From positions 1,364,001 through 1,428,000 of the forward strand of contig NZ_PYYB01000001.1 in assembly GCF_003044185.1 (NCBI RefSeq): a stretch of DNA of 64,000 nucleotides, given 5' to 3'. The position numbers and the translations under genes were made by a program. Source of the stretch: Paraconexibacter algicola (GTDB lineage Bacteria; Actinomycetota; Thermoleophilia; Solirubrobacterales; Solirubrobacteraceae). The notes below the pieces were generated by a model, which did not search any database, was not told the origin of the DNA, and saw only the letters and a program-made list of their open reading frames with translations. Position 1 is the stretch's first letter; the number at the start of each line of letters is the position of its first letter. Positions 1-8,280 of the stretch are shown here, piece after piece.

Positions 1-854
1 GGGACGCCGGCAGCCGCCTGCGCGTGCGGACGGTCGGCGTGAGCCCGTTCTCGGCCTCGGCGTTCCTGGATGGCCGCCCGACGGCGTTCGACGGCCCGTT
101 CACCCGCACCTCGGACAGCGCGATCAGCGCACCGGTGGCGGCGCGGCCCGCCGTCTCCGCGCTGCCCGAACTGACCGGATCGACCGAGCCAGGCTCCACG
201 CTGACCGTCGTCGGTGCGACCTTCACCGGTGACGGCCTCGGGACCCCGACCCGCACGATCGAGCGCTGTGGACCCAGCAGCTGCACTGCGGTCCAGACCG
301 GTGGCACCGGCTACACGGTCGTCGAAGCGGACCGCGAGACCACGCTCCGCGTCGTGGAGGAGGTCGCCGGCGTGGACGGGATCACCGCGCGCGCCGTGTC
401 GGCGGCCCGCGCGGTTCCGGCTGCACCTGCACCACCGACCACGGTGACGGCGCCGCCGACCACCGTGACGCAGACGGTGACGGCGCCGCCGACCACGGTG
501 ACCGTTCCTGGTCCGACGGTCGGCGGCCAGGGTGCACCGACGACGCCGTGCACGCAGACCTGCTCGCCGGCCATCACGACCCTCCGGCGCACCGCGACCG
601 CCCTGCGGTCCACGGTGCTCGTGCCGGCCCGCGCCACCGTGGTGCTGCGCGTCCTGGTGGCGGGCCGGCCGCTCCCGCTCGCCGCGGGGAGCCGCGTCGG
701 TCCGGTGCGCGTGCGCCGAACGACCACGCAGGTGCGTCTGCGTGCCACACCGGGACCGCTGGACGTCGCGCTGCGCGTCCGCGCCCCGCGCGGGGCCGTG
801 CTGGAGGTCAGCGCCGCCCGTGGGGCCGAGAGCGTCACCGTGCGACGGCGGTAG
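1..854 (+). CDS. 3' end of a secreted or surface-exposed linker protein (partial)
   Basis: The frame is already open at base 3, so the gene starts upstream of the window. The visible ~283 residues contain a low-complexity Pro/Thr/Val linker around bases 420-520 (repeats of the PPTTVT type), a Cys-Ser-rich stretch on each side of it (CGPSSC and CTQTC), and a C-terminal Arg/Val-rich beta-type segment. No catalytic motif is visible. The composition resembles the C-terminal halves of the other large exported proteins in this window, so an extracellular location is inferred. The signal peptide would lie off the left edge. Family not recognised. Confidence 0.7.
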   Translation, partial: DAGSRLRVRTVGVSPFSASAFLDGRPTAFDGPFTRTSDSAISAPVAARPAVSALPELTGSTEPGSTLTVVGATFTGDGLGTPTRTIERCGPSSCTAVQTGGTGYTVVEADRETTLRVVEEVAGVDGITARAVSAARAVPAAPAPPTTVTAPPTTVTQTVTAPPTTVTVPGPTVGGQGAPTTPCTQTCSPAITTLRRTATALRSTVLVPARATVVLRVLVAGRPLPLAAGSRVGPVRVRRTTTQVRLRATPGPLDVALRVRAPRGAVLEVSAARGAESVTVRRR

Positions 855-869
855 GCGGCGCGAGGAGAA

Positions 870-883
870 CCCCGGCGCCGGGG
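870..883. terminator. G/C palindrome after the first gene
   Basis: A perfect 14-base palindrome (CCCCGGCGCCGGGG) lies 16 bases after the stop codon at 852-854. It has no T-run, so it is at best a weak or factor-assisted terminator. Confidence 0.3.
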
Positions 884-1022
884 CTCGCGCAGATGGGGTC
901 CTCAACCCAGGTTGCAGGGGGTGCCGGCCGGGAAGACCCGTGGCACACTGGGGCGCGGGACCGTCCAGCCCGGACGCGCACCGGTCCAGCCGACGGGCGT
1001 CCGTGCCGATACGCGAGGAACC

Positions 1023-2654
1023 GTGCCGACCGACCAGCAGCTCCTGGACAGCAAGACGAAGCTCACGGAGGCGCTCCAGAGCGCGGTTGCGTCGCTGCAG
1101 AGCGTGACCGTGCAGCCGGTGCCCGACGACGGCGGCTGGGCGACCCGCCTGCAGGACTTCGCCGCCGACTGGGGCGGCCTGCTCGGCCTCGTCTTCATGG
1201 CGGCGATCGTCTACGTCCTGTGGCGGACGCTGAAGATGATGCCGCGGACCAAGCCGGTCCAGATCAAGCCGCAGGCGAAGCTCAAGGTCGGCTGGGACGA
1301 GATCGCCGGCGCGGACGAGGCGAAGGCCGAGCTCATGGAGGTCGTCGACTTCCTGCGCGACCCGAAGCGGTTCAAGAAGCTCGGGGCGACCGTGCCCAAG
1401 GGCGTGCTGCTGCACGGGCCACCCGGCACCGGCAAGACGCTGCTGGCCAAGGCGGTCGCGCACGAGTCCGGCGCCCAGTTCTTCGCCCAGAGCGCCTCCT
1501 CGTTCGTGGAGATGTTCGCCGGCCTCGGCGCCGCCCGCATCCGGCGGCTGTTCGACGAGGCGCGCAAGAACGCGCCCGCGATCCTCTTCATCGACGAGAT
1601 CGACGCGGTCGGGGCGCGCCGCGGCAGCGACAACAACTCCGAGCGCGAGCAGACGCTCAACCAGCTGCTCGTCGAGATGGACGGCTTCGAGTCCACCGGC
1701 GACCTCGTCGTCATGGCCGCCTCCAACCTGCTCGAGAAGCTCGACCCGGCGCTGCTGCGCCCCGGGCGCTTCGACCGCCAGGTGTTCGTCTCCCCGCCCG
1801 ACGTCGAGGGCCGCCACCGCATCCTCGAGGTCCACACCCGCGACAAGCCGCTGGCCGCCGACGTCGACCTGCGCACCGTCGCGGCGCAGACCAGCGGTCT
1901 CACGGGCGCGGACCTCGCGAACCTCGCCAACGAGGCCGCGATCTTCTGCGCCCGACGCGGCGCCGAGGCGCTGACGATGGCGGACTTCGACGGGGCGCTC
2001 GAGCGCGTCGTCGCCGGCGTGCAGACGAACACGACGCTCAACGAGCACGAGCGGCGCGTCGTCGCGTTCCACGAGGCCGGGCACGCGCTCTGCCGCGAGC
2101 TGCTCGTCACCACCGACCGCGTCCACAAGATCTCGATCGTCCCGCGCGGCACCGCGCTCGGGTACGTGATGAACCTGCCCGACGAGGACAGCTACCTGAA
2201 GACCCGGGAGGAGCTCGTCGACCAGATGACCGTGCTGCTCGGCGGCCGGGTCGCGGAGCAGATCGTGTTCGGCGCGGTCACCAACGGCGCCGCCAACGAC
2301 CTCCAGCGCGTCGCCGAGATCACGCACGCGATGGTCCACGAGTACGGCATGGGCACGACCGCGTCCGGCTCCGCCTCGCGCGCGGTCACCGACGCGAACA
2401 TCGTCTCCGACATGACCCGCCGGATCCGCGACGAGGAGCAGCAGGCGCTCGCCTACGAGGCCGAGCGCGCCGCGTACGCGCTGATCGAGCAGCACCGCCC
2501 GAAGCTCGACGAGTTCGCGCACGCGCTGCTGGAGCGCGAGGTGCTCGTCCGTGACGACATCGACGAGATCATGCGCGGCGTGCCGCGGATCGAGCGACGG
2601 CCCGGGGCGACCGGGCTGCGGATCGCCGCGGTCGAGTCGCCCGGCGCCCCCTGA
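1023..2654 (+). CDS. ftsH-like: FtsH-like membrane AAA+ zinc metalloprotease, short form
   Basis: ATP-dependent membrane-anchored protease of the FtsH family, 543 residues from the GTG at 1023, which is preceded by GAGGAA. A further in-frame start at 912 would add a Gly/Arg-rich, unlikely leader. Visible features: one membrane segment (about residues 51-70), Walker A GPPGTGKT (132-139), Walker B FIDEID (189-194), the second region of homology with PALLRPGRFDR (242-252), the zinc-binding HEAGH (350-354) and the third ligand Asp in the AAND motif (about 427). Typical FtsH has two membrane segments enclosing a periplasmic domain of ~70 residues. Here only one segment is seen and that domain is absent. 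It may be an accessory paralogue; a main ftsH could lie elsewhere. Confidence 0.9.
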   Translation: MPTDQQLLDSKTKLTEALQSAVASLQSVTVQPVPDDGGWATRLQDFAADWGGLLGLVFMAAIVYVLWRTLKMMPRTKPVQIKPQAKLKVGWDEIAGADEAKAELMEVVDFLRDPKRFKKLGATVPKGVLLHGPPGTGKTLLAKAVAHESGAQFFAQSASSFVEMFAGLGAARIRRLFDEARKNAPAILFIDEIDAVGARRGSDNNSEREQTLNQLLVEMDGFESTGDLVVMAASNLLEKLDPALLRPGRFDRQVFVSPPDVEGRHRILEVHTRDKPLAADVDLRTVAAQTSGLTGADLANLANEAAIFCARRGAEALTMADFDGALERVVAGVQTNTTLNEHERRVVAFHEAGHALCRELLVTTDRVHKISIVPRGTALGYVMNLPDEDSYLKTREELVDQMTVLLGGRVAEQIVFGAVTNGAANDLQRVAEITHAMVHEYGMGTTASGSASRAVTDANIVSDMTRRIRDEEQQALAYEAERAAYALIEQHRPKLDEFAHALLEREVLVRDDIDEIMRGVPRIERRPGATGLRIAAVESPGAP

Positions 2655-2660
2655 GCGACG

Positions 2661-3596
2661 TCAGCCCGCCAGCCAGCGGTCCAGCAGGTGCCGCGCGATC
2701 GCGATCGACGGCGGCAGCAGCAGCGGCGCGCCCGGATCCCCCGCCACCGCGGCGGCGATCTCCTCGCGGGTGAACCAGCGCACGTCCTCGAGCTCGGCGT
2801 CGACGACGTGCGCGTCGCCGCTCACCCAGCGGGCCTCGCAGCCGATCATCAGCGACGCCGGGAACGGCCACGGCTGCGTCGCGACGTAGCGGACCTCGTC
2901 GACGAGGATCCCCGCCTCCTCCGCGACCTCGCGGGCGACCGCGGCCTCCAGCGACTCGCCCGGCTCGACGAACCCGGCGAGCGAGCTCCAGCGGTCCGGC
3001 GGCCACGACGGCTGCCGGCCCAGCAGCACGCGGTCGGCCCCGTCGGTCACGAGCATGATCACGACCGGGTCGGTCCGCGGATGGGTCTGGTGGCCGTCCG
3101 GGCAGGTGCGCACGTGCCCGGCGTCGCCGGAGACGTTCGGCCGGCCGCACACGCCGCAGAACGCGTGCGTGCGGTGCCAGTGGCGCAGCGTCGAGGCGTA
3201 CGCGAGCAGCCCCGCGTCCTGCGGGCTCAGCACCGCGGCGGCCGCCCGGAGGTCCGACAGCTCGTCCTCGGGGCCCGCCTCGGCGACGTACACGGCGGTG
3301 CCGTCCGCGTCGACGCCGAGCAGCAGCGGCGCGCCGTCGCCGTCCGCGCCCTGCCCGACGAGCGTGCGGCCCGCCAGCGGCACCCGGCCCGCGTGCAGGA
3401 GCTCGCCGTCCTCGGTGAGCGCCCACGGGTCCGCGCCGCTGAGCTCGACCGTGCCGTCGACCAGCACGCCGCGGTCCCCGACGACGACCGCGCGCGTCCG
3501 CGGATCGGCGAGGGTCTCGGTGACGAGCGCGGGATCGCTGCGGCGCTCGCCGAGGCGGTCCAGCGTGCCGCCGGCGTACGGGATCGGTGCGGGCAT
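2661..3596 (-). CDS. nudC: NAD(H)/NADP(H) pyrophosphatase, Nudix family
   Basis: 311 residues. NudC hydrolyses NADH or NAD+ to nicotinamide mononucleotide and AMP, and in other bacteria can remove NAD caps from RNA. The Nudix box matches the full consensus (G-x5-E-x7-REVAEEAGI, residues 208-230) and is followed by the NudC-specific QPWPFPAS signature (241-248). The zinc ribbon before it reads C147-x2-C150 ... C165-x3-H169, so the usual fourth cysteine appears to be a histidine. It is the last gene of a minus-strand run with the phospholipase-D and lipid-kinase genes, starting 12 bases after the phospholipase-D stop. It ends 6 bases from the convergent protease gene. Confidence 0.93.
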   Translation of the reverse strand: MPAPIPYAGGTLDRLGERRSDPALVTETLADPRTRAVVVGDRGVLVDGTVELSGADPWALTEDGELLHAGRVPLAGRTLVGQGADGDGAPLLLGVDADGTAVYVAEAGPEDELSDLRAAAAVLSPQDAGLLAYASTLRHWHRTHAFCGVCGRPNVSGDAGHVRTCPDGHQTHPRTDPVVIMLVTDGADRVLLGRQPSWPPDRWSSLAGFVEPGESLEAAVAREVAEEAGILVDEVRYVATQPWPFPASLMIGCEARWVSGDAHVVDAELEDVRWFTREEIAAAVAGDPGAPLLLPPSIAIARHLLDRWLAG

Positions 3597-3608
3597 GCCG
3601 GGAGTCTC

Positions 3609-4805
3609 CTACAGCTCCCGTCGCACGACGCGGGTCGCGGTCTCCCTGGCGCGCTGGAGCACCCCACGCTCCTCCCACGCCTGCGGGTCGATCCGGTCGC
3701 TGACCGCGAGGTCGCGCTCGAACTGCGCGGTCAGCAGACCCGCGACCTCGCGCGACTGCACGCACAGCGTCGCCTCGTCGTTGCGGGAGAAGCTGCGGTT
3801 GTCGAAGTTGATCGAGCCGACCGTCGCCCACGCCTCGTCGACCGTCAGCGTCTTGGCGTGCAGCATCGTCGGGCCGTACTCGTGGACCTCCACGCCGCAG
3901 TCCAGGAGCGCCTCGTACGTGTCCTGCCCCGCGCGACGCACGAGGTCCTTGTCGGCGTGCTCCCCCGGCACCAGCACCCGGACGCGCACGCCGCGTCCAC
4001 GGGCCGCGCACAGCGCGGAGGTGAGCGCCGCGTTCGGCGCGAAGTACGCGGAGGTCAGGTCGATCGACCGGCGCGCCGAGGCGATCGCCAGGAACAGCAG
4101 CGCCTCCGCGTTCGTGTCCCCGACCGTGGCGCGGGAGCGGACGAGCTGCATCGGCCCGCCGCCCTCCAGCGGCGCGAGGTCCGGCAGGTGGTCGTCGCCG
4201 CACAGCAGCTGGCCGGTCGCCTCCAGCCAGCTCTCCGCGAACGCGCCGTGCAGCCCGCGCACGACCGGGCCGCGCACGCGCACGTGGGTGTCGCGCCAGT
4301 GCTCGGGGTCCTGCGCGTCCCCGGTCCACTCCTGCGCGATCCCGACCCCGCCGGTCATCCCGACCTCCCCGTCGACGACGAGGATCTTGCGGTGGTTGCG
4401 GTGGTTGGCCTGCAGCGGGCGCAGCGGTGACGCGGGCCGGAACCGCTCGATCCGCACGCCCGCGCCCTCCATCTCGGCGAGCACGTCGCCGGGCATCTTC
4501 AGCGAGCCGATCGCGTCGAGCAGCACGCACACGTCGACGCCGGCGCGCGCCCGGTCGGCCAGCGCGTGCGCGACGTCGTGCGCGATGTCGCCGGACCAGT
4601 ACACGTAGGAGAGGAAGCAGATCGTGCGCCGCGCCCCGCGGATCGTCTCGAGCATCGCGGGGAAGATCCGGTCCCCGTTGACGAGGATCTCGAGCGCGTT
4701 GCCGTGGGAGATCGGCGCGCCCGTGAGCGCCTCGCAGGCGCGCAGGAACCCGGGCGTCGCGACGTCCAGCGGGTCGTCGAGCCGGTAGCCGCCGTCCGCG
4801 CTCAG
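3609..4805 (-). CDS. Phospholipase-D family protein, cardiolipin-synthase-like (ClsB type)
   Basis: About 398 residues with two HxKxxxxD phosphatidyl-transfer motifs: H138-R-K140...D145 and H316-A-K318...D323, each followed by the expected Gly/Ser/Asn segment. Length and lack of N-terminal membrane helices resemble ClsB-type cardiolipin synthases rather than the ~480-residue ClsA type. The start is uncertain. The frame has no ATG, GTG or TTG upstream of conserved sequence, so a CTG (4805-4803) overlapping the TGA of the lipid kinase is the most likely translationally coupled start. Together with the upstream kinase it suggests a small phospholipid-remodelling operon. Confidence 0.82.
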   Translation of the reverse strand: MSADGGYRLDDPLDVATPGFLRACEALTGAPISHGNALEILVNGDRIFPAMLETIRGARRTICFLSYVYWSGDIAHDVAHALADRARAGVDVCVLLDAIGSLKMPGDVLAEMEGAGVRIERFRPASPLRPLQANHRNHRKILVVDGEVGMTGGVGIAQEWTGDAQDPEHWRDTHVRVRGPVVRGLHGAFAESWLEATGQLLCGDDHLPDLAPLEGGGPMQLVRSRATVGDTNAEALLFLAIASARRSIDLTSAYFAPNAALTSALCAARGRGVRVRVLVPGEHADKDLVRRAGQDTYEALLDCGVEVHEYGPTMLHAKTLTVDEAWATVGSINFDNRSFSRNDEATLCVQSREVAGLLTAQFERDLAVSDRIDPQAWEERGVLQRARETATRVVRREL

Positions 4806-5662
4806 GGCACGATCACCGCCACGCGCCGCGGGTGGACGTGGACCTCGAGCGTGGCGACGACCACGAGCTCGCCGTCGACGTTGAAGCCGCGATGGTCGTC
4901 GTCGGCATCGAGGTGCACCCGGACCCGGCGGGCGCGCTCGTGCGGCACGTCGTGCTGCTCGCCCAGCGTGCCGCGGCGCAGCCCGTAGGCGCGGCGCACG
5001 AGCGAACGGCGGTTCACCGCCGGCACGATCGTCACGTCGAGCAGCCCGTCGTCCTGGTCGGTCTCCCCGACCGCGGAGCCGCCGCCGAAGCGGCCCGTCC
5101 CCGAGACGCTGACCTGCCACGCCTCCCCGTCGAAGAACGGGCGGCCGTCGAGCGTCACCTGCACGCCGATCGCGGGGGCGCGCAGCCCCGCCCGGACGGC
5201 GCCCGCCATGTAGGCCAGGGGACCGAGCCGCGCCTTCATCCCCGACGCCTCGCGGGCCGCGCGCACCGCGAGCCCCGCGTTGGCCGCGTTCACGAACGGC
5301 CGGTCGTCGGCGGTCAGGCAGACCTCCGCCGGTCGGGTCGACGGCGTGGGGGCCAGCGCGACGCGGGCGGCGGCGGCGAGGTCGAGCGGCAGGCCGAGCG
5401 CGCGGGCGAAGTCGTTGGCGGTCCCGGCCGGGAGCACCCCGAGCGGCACGCCGGCGTCCGCGGCGGCGCGGGCGCTCGGCCCGATCGTGCCGTCGCCGCC
5501 GGCGACGATCAGCCGGTCGGCGCCGCTGGCGACCGCGGCCGCCTCCTCCCCGCACGCGAAGCGCACGACCTCCGAGGCGCCGCTCTCCTGCAGCAGATCG
5601 ACGACCGCCTGCGGGTCGCGGACCGAGCCGCTGGCGGGATTGAGGACGAGGGCCGTGCGCAT
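4802..5662 (-). CDS. Diacylglycerol/lipid kinase family protein
   Basis: 286 residues of the DAGK catalytic-domain family (YegS/DgkB type), which phosphorylates diacylglycerol or related lipids. The N-terminal Asn-Pro-x-Ser-Gly (residues 8-12), the nucleotide-binding GGDGT (55-59) and the following LPAGTANDFAR segment are all present. The C-terminal half is the beta-sandwich lid typical of the family. Its stop codon overlaps the phospholipase-D gene, so the two are probably co-translated. Substrate cannot be told from sequence; phosphatidic acid made here could feed phospholipid turnover by the downstream gene. Confidence 0.88.
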   Translation of the reverse strand: MRTALVLNPASGSVRDPQAVVDLLQESGASEVVRFACGEEAAAVASGADRLIVAGGDGTIGPSARAAADAGVPLGVLPAGTANDFARALGLPLDLAAAARVALAPTPSTRPAEVCLTADDRPFVNAANAGLAVRAAREASGMKARLGPLAYMAGAVRAGLRAPAIGVQVTLDGRPFFDGEAWQVSVSGTGRFGGGSAVGETDQDDGLLDVTIVPAVNRRSLVRRAYGLRRGTLGEQHDVPHERARRVRVHLDADDDHRGFNVDGELVVVATLEVHVHPRRVAVIVP

Positions 5663-5726
5663 TGCCAGGTGCAGGTCTACCCGCAGCCGCGGCGGAACGG
5701 ATCATCGACCCGGCTACGATGGACGG

Positions 5727-5912
5727 GTGGCGCACGGCTGCGACACCGGCATCTGCGCGGGAGACGTCCCGCCGCTGGTCGGCTCGATCCTCACCGGGAC
5801 GGGCCTGACGCTGCCCCAGGCGGCCGCCGCGCTGCTCGACGACCGTCCCCTCCCGCCGATGACCGCGATCCAGCGGCGCCTGGTCGAGGAGCACGCGGCG
5901 TCGCTGGCGTAG
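5727..5912 (+). CDS. 61-residue hypothetical protein with paired cysteines
   Basis: Short frame starting at GTG 5727, seven bases after a TACGAT hexamer (5714-5719) that fits a leaderless promoter. The product has two cysteines near the N-terminus (CDTGIC, residues 5-10), a Gly/Thr-rich middle and an amphipathic C-terminal helix. It stops 12 bases before the methylmalonyl-CoA epimerase gene, whose own TAGACT hexamer overlaps the stop codon. No family is recognised. It is kept because it has a promoter-like start, normal codon use and tight spacing to the next gene, but it could be spurious. Confidence 0.45.
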   Translation: MAHGCDTGICAGDVPPLVGSILTGTGLTLPQAAAALLDDRPLPPMTAIQRRLVEEHAASLA

Positions 5913-5924
5913 ACTGCGCCCCGC

Positions 5925-6335
5925 ATGTTCGGACGCATTGACCACATCGGCGTCGCCGTCGAGTCCATCGACGACACGCTGCCCCTCTACGCCCAGCACT
6001 ACGCGATGGAGCTCGTCCATCGGGAGCGGGTCGAGGAGCAGGGTGTCGAGGCGGTGCTGCTCGACGTCGGCGAGAACCACGTCGAGCTGCTGCAGCCGCT
6101 CGGTCCCGACACGCCGGTCGGCAAGTTCCTCGCCAACCGCGGCCCGGGGCTCCACCACGTCGCCTACCAGGTGGCCGACATCGAGGCCGTGCTGGAGTCG
6201 CTGAAGGGCGCCGGCATCCGCCTGATCGACGAGACGCCGCGGATCGGCATCCGCAACTCGCGCGTCGCGTTCCTGCACCCCAAGAGCTCGGGCGGCGTGC
6301 TCACCGAGATCGTCCAGCCCGCGGAGGACCACTGA
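5925..6335 (+). CDS. mce: Methylmalonyl-CoA epimerase
   Basis: 136 residues, normal length for the family, a vicinal-oxygen-chelate (glyoxalase-fold) enzyme that interconverts (R)- and (S)-methylmalonyl-CoA in propionate and odd-chain degradation. The four expected metal ligands are recognisable: H7 in the first strand, E54 in HVELLQP, H78 in GLHHVAYQV and E128 in LTEIVQP. The N-terminal DHIGVAV and the closing Gly-Gly-Val-Leu-Thr-Glu are characteristic. A TAGACT hexamer at 5910-5915, nine bases before the ATG, suggests a leaderless or very short-leader transcript. It heads a tight plus-strand operon. Confidence 0.93.
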   Translation: MFGRIDHIGVAVESIDDTLPLYAQHYAMELVHRERVEEQGVEAVLLDVGENHVELLQPLGPDTPVGKFLANRGPGLHHVAYQVADIEAVLESLKGAGIRLIDETPRIGIRNSRVAFLHPKSSGGVLTEIVQPAEDH

Positions 6336-6336
6336 C

Positions 6337-6561
6337 ATGGCCGACCCCGTCAAGCGCGTCTCGATCGGCTTCCACGCCTCGCCGCCGCTCGGACTGAAGC
6401 TGACCGAGCAGGCGCTCGCCGCCCTCCACGCCGCCGTCGAGCAGGGCAGCTGGTTCGAGACCGAGGCCGAGGACGCCGTCGTCAAGCTGAACACGGCGCA
6501 GGTCCTCTACGTGCGGGTCGAGAAGGACGAGCCGCGCGTCGGCTTCGGCCTGGGCGCCTAG
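6337..6561 (+). CDS. DUF3107-like small protein
   Basis: 74 residues, starting one base after the epimerase stop, so translation is probably coupled. The pattern (beta strand, helix, strand with V-K-L-N, Y-V-R-V, ending R-V-G-F-G) resembles DUF3107, a small actinobacterial family of unknown function. The assignment is by eye, mainly from size and the RVGFG ending. No catalytic residues are apparent. Confidence 0.6.
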   Translation: MADPVKRVSIGFHASPPLGLKLTEQALAALHAAVEQGSWFETEAEDAVVKLNTAQVLYVRVEKDEPRVGFGLGA

Positions 6562-6586
6562 CCCGGCCCCTCCCGTCCCCGGGGTC

Positions 6587-7138
6587 ATGCAGCTCGCCCG
6601 TCGCCGTCCGCGCTCGCGGTTGCCGCGCGGCACGCGCCGGGCGATCGGCGCGGCCGACGTCGCGGTCTACCGCCTGCTGCGCGTGCACGCCTGCCCGGAT
6701 CGCGCGGTCCCCTGGGTGCACGCGTACTCGCGCACCGGCGAGCACGCAGCGGCCTGGCTGGCGATCGGCGCGGCCGGCGCCGCGGTCGACGTCCCGCGCC
6801 GCGACCGCTGGCTGCGCGGACTGGCGTGCATCGGCGTCGCCTACGGCGTCAACGTCGCGGTCAAGCAGCAGGTCGGCCGCCGCCGGCCCGCGTTCGAGGA
6901 GCTGCCCGCCCTCACCCGCACCCCCACCCAGCTCTCGTTCCCGAGCTCCCACGCGACCGCCTCGTTCGCGGCGGCCGCCGCGTACCGCGGCCTGCTGCCC
7001 GGCCGCCCGCTCTACGCGGCCGCCGGCGCGATGGCGCTGTCCCGTGTGGTGCTCGGCGTCCACTACCCCACGGACATCGCCGCGGGCGCGCTCCTGGGGA
7101 CCACCATCGGCACCATCGGAAGGCTGAAGCGCGCATGA
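6587..7138 (+). CDS. PAP2-superfamily membrane phosphatase
   Basis: 183 residues with the three phosphatidic-acid-phosphatase-2 motifs in order: K93-x6-R100-P, P119-S-S-H122, and S152-R-x5-H159 followed by YPTD. Substrates in this family include phosphatidic acid and undecaprenyl or decaprenyl pyrophosphate. The membrane segments are short and Ala-rich. Given the neighbouring lipid kinase and phospholipase-D genes, a lipid-phosphate substrate is plausible. The stop overlaps the start of the ychF gene (ATGA at 7135-7138), giving translational coupling. Confidence 0.85.
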   Translation: MQLARRRPRSRLPRGTRRAIGAADVAVYRLLRVHACPDRAVPWVHAYSRTGEHAAAWLAIGAAGAAVDVPRRDRWLRGLACIGVAYGVNVAVKQQVGRRRPAFEELPALTRTPTQLSFPSSHATASFAAAAAYRGLLPGRPLYAAAGAMALSRVVLGVHYPTDIAAGALLGTTIGTIGRLKRA

Positions 7139-8217
7139 GCATGAAGGTCGGCATCGTCGGGATGCCCAACGCGGGCAAGTCGTCGCTGTTCAACGCGCTC
7201 ACGAAGGCGGGCGCGGAGGCGGCGAACTACCCGTTCACGACGATCGAGCCCAACGTCGCCGTGCTGCCCGTCGGGGACGACCGGCTCGACCGGCTCGCCG
7301 CGGTCATCGGGGCCAGCGAGGTCGTCGCCGACACGATCGACTTCCACGACATCGCGGGCCTCGTCGCGGGCGCCTCCAAGGGCGAGGGCCTGGGCAACAA
7401 GTTCCTCGCGAACATCCGCGAGACCGACGCGATCGTGCACGTCGTGCGCTGCCACGGGGACGACGGGGTCATCCACCCGGAGGGCAAGGTCGACCCGGCG
7501 TCGGACATCGAGACGATCGAGACCGAGCTGCTGTTCGCCGACCTCGAGGGCGCGGAGAAGCGGCTCGAGCGCGTCGTGCGCGGTGCGCGCGGCGGCGACA
7601 AGGCCGCGATCGCGGAGAAGGCGTGGCTCGAGGAGCTCATCGCCGGCTATCACGAGGGGCGCGCCGCCCGGCACACGCCGATGCCCGACGACGTGGACCG
7701 CGGGCAGACCGTGCAGCCGCTGACCGCCAAGCCGGTCCTGTTCGTCGCCAACGTCGACGAGGGCAGCGACGAGGTGCCCGCGGTGGTCGCCGAGCACGCC
7801 GAGCGGGTCGGGGCGAAGGCCGTGGCGATCTCCTCCCGCATCGAGGCCGAGCTCAGCGACCTCGACGAGGAGGACGCCGCCGCGATGCGCGAGGACCTCG
7901 GGATCGCCGAGTCCGGCCTCACGCGGGTCGTGAAGGGCGCCTTCGACCTGCTGCACCTGCTGACGTTCTTCACCGTCGGGCAGGGCGTCCGCGCGCAGTC
8001 CTGGCACCTCGAGCACGGCCGCACCGCCTGGCACGCCGCCGGGGAGATCCACACGGACATCCAGAAGGGCTTCGTCCGCGCGGAGGTCGTCCCGTGGGAC
8101 GCGCTGCTGGAGGCGGGCGGCTACGGCAAGGCCCGTGAGGCCGGCACGCTGCGGCTCGAGGGCCGCGACTACGTGATGCAGGACGGCGACGTCATCACGG
8201 TCAAGCACACCGGCTGA
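7135..8217 (+). CDS. ychF: Ribosome-binding ATPase YchF/Ola1
   Basis: 360 residues, the usual length. Obg-family P-loop protein that prefers ATP and associates with ribosomes. Visible: P-loop G-M-P-N-A-G-K-S-S near residue 9, the ANYPFTTIEPN switch segment, the D-I-A-G-L-V-x-G-A-S-K-G-E-G-L-G motif, a central coiled-coil insertion, and a C-terminal TGS domain. The ATG overlaps the PAP2 stop. It is the final gene of the 5.7-8.2 kb operon. Confidence 0.95.
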   Translation: MSMKVGIVGMPNAGKSSLFNALTKAGAEAANYPFTTIEPNVAVLPVGDDRLDRLAAVIGASEVVADTIDFHDIAGLVAGASKGEGLGNKFLANIRETDAIVHVVRCHGDDGVIHPEGKVDPASDIETIETELLFADLEGAEKRLERVVRGARGGDKAAIAEKAWLEELIAGYHEGRAARHTPMPDDVDRGQTVQPLTAKPVLFVANVDEGSDEVPAVVAEHAERVGAKAVAISSRIEAELSDLDEEDAAAMREDLGIAESGLTRVVKGAFDLLHLLTFFTVGQGVRAQSWHLEHGRTAWHAAGEIHTDIQKGFVRAEVVPWDALLEAGGYGKAREAGTLRLEGRDYVMQDGDVITVKHTG

Positions 8218-8280
8218 CGCCCCCGCGCCGGGAGGCTCAAGATCCGGCGGGGCCGGCCGACCGCCAAGGGGGTGGGCGCG

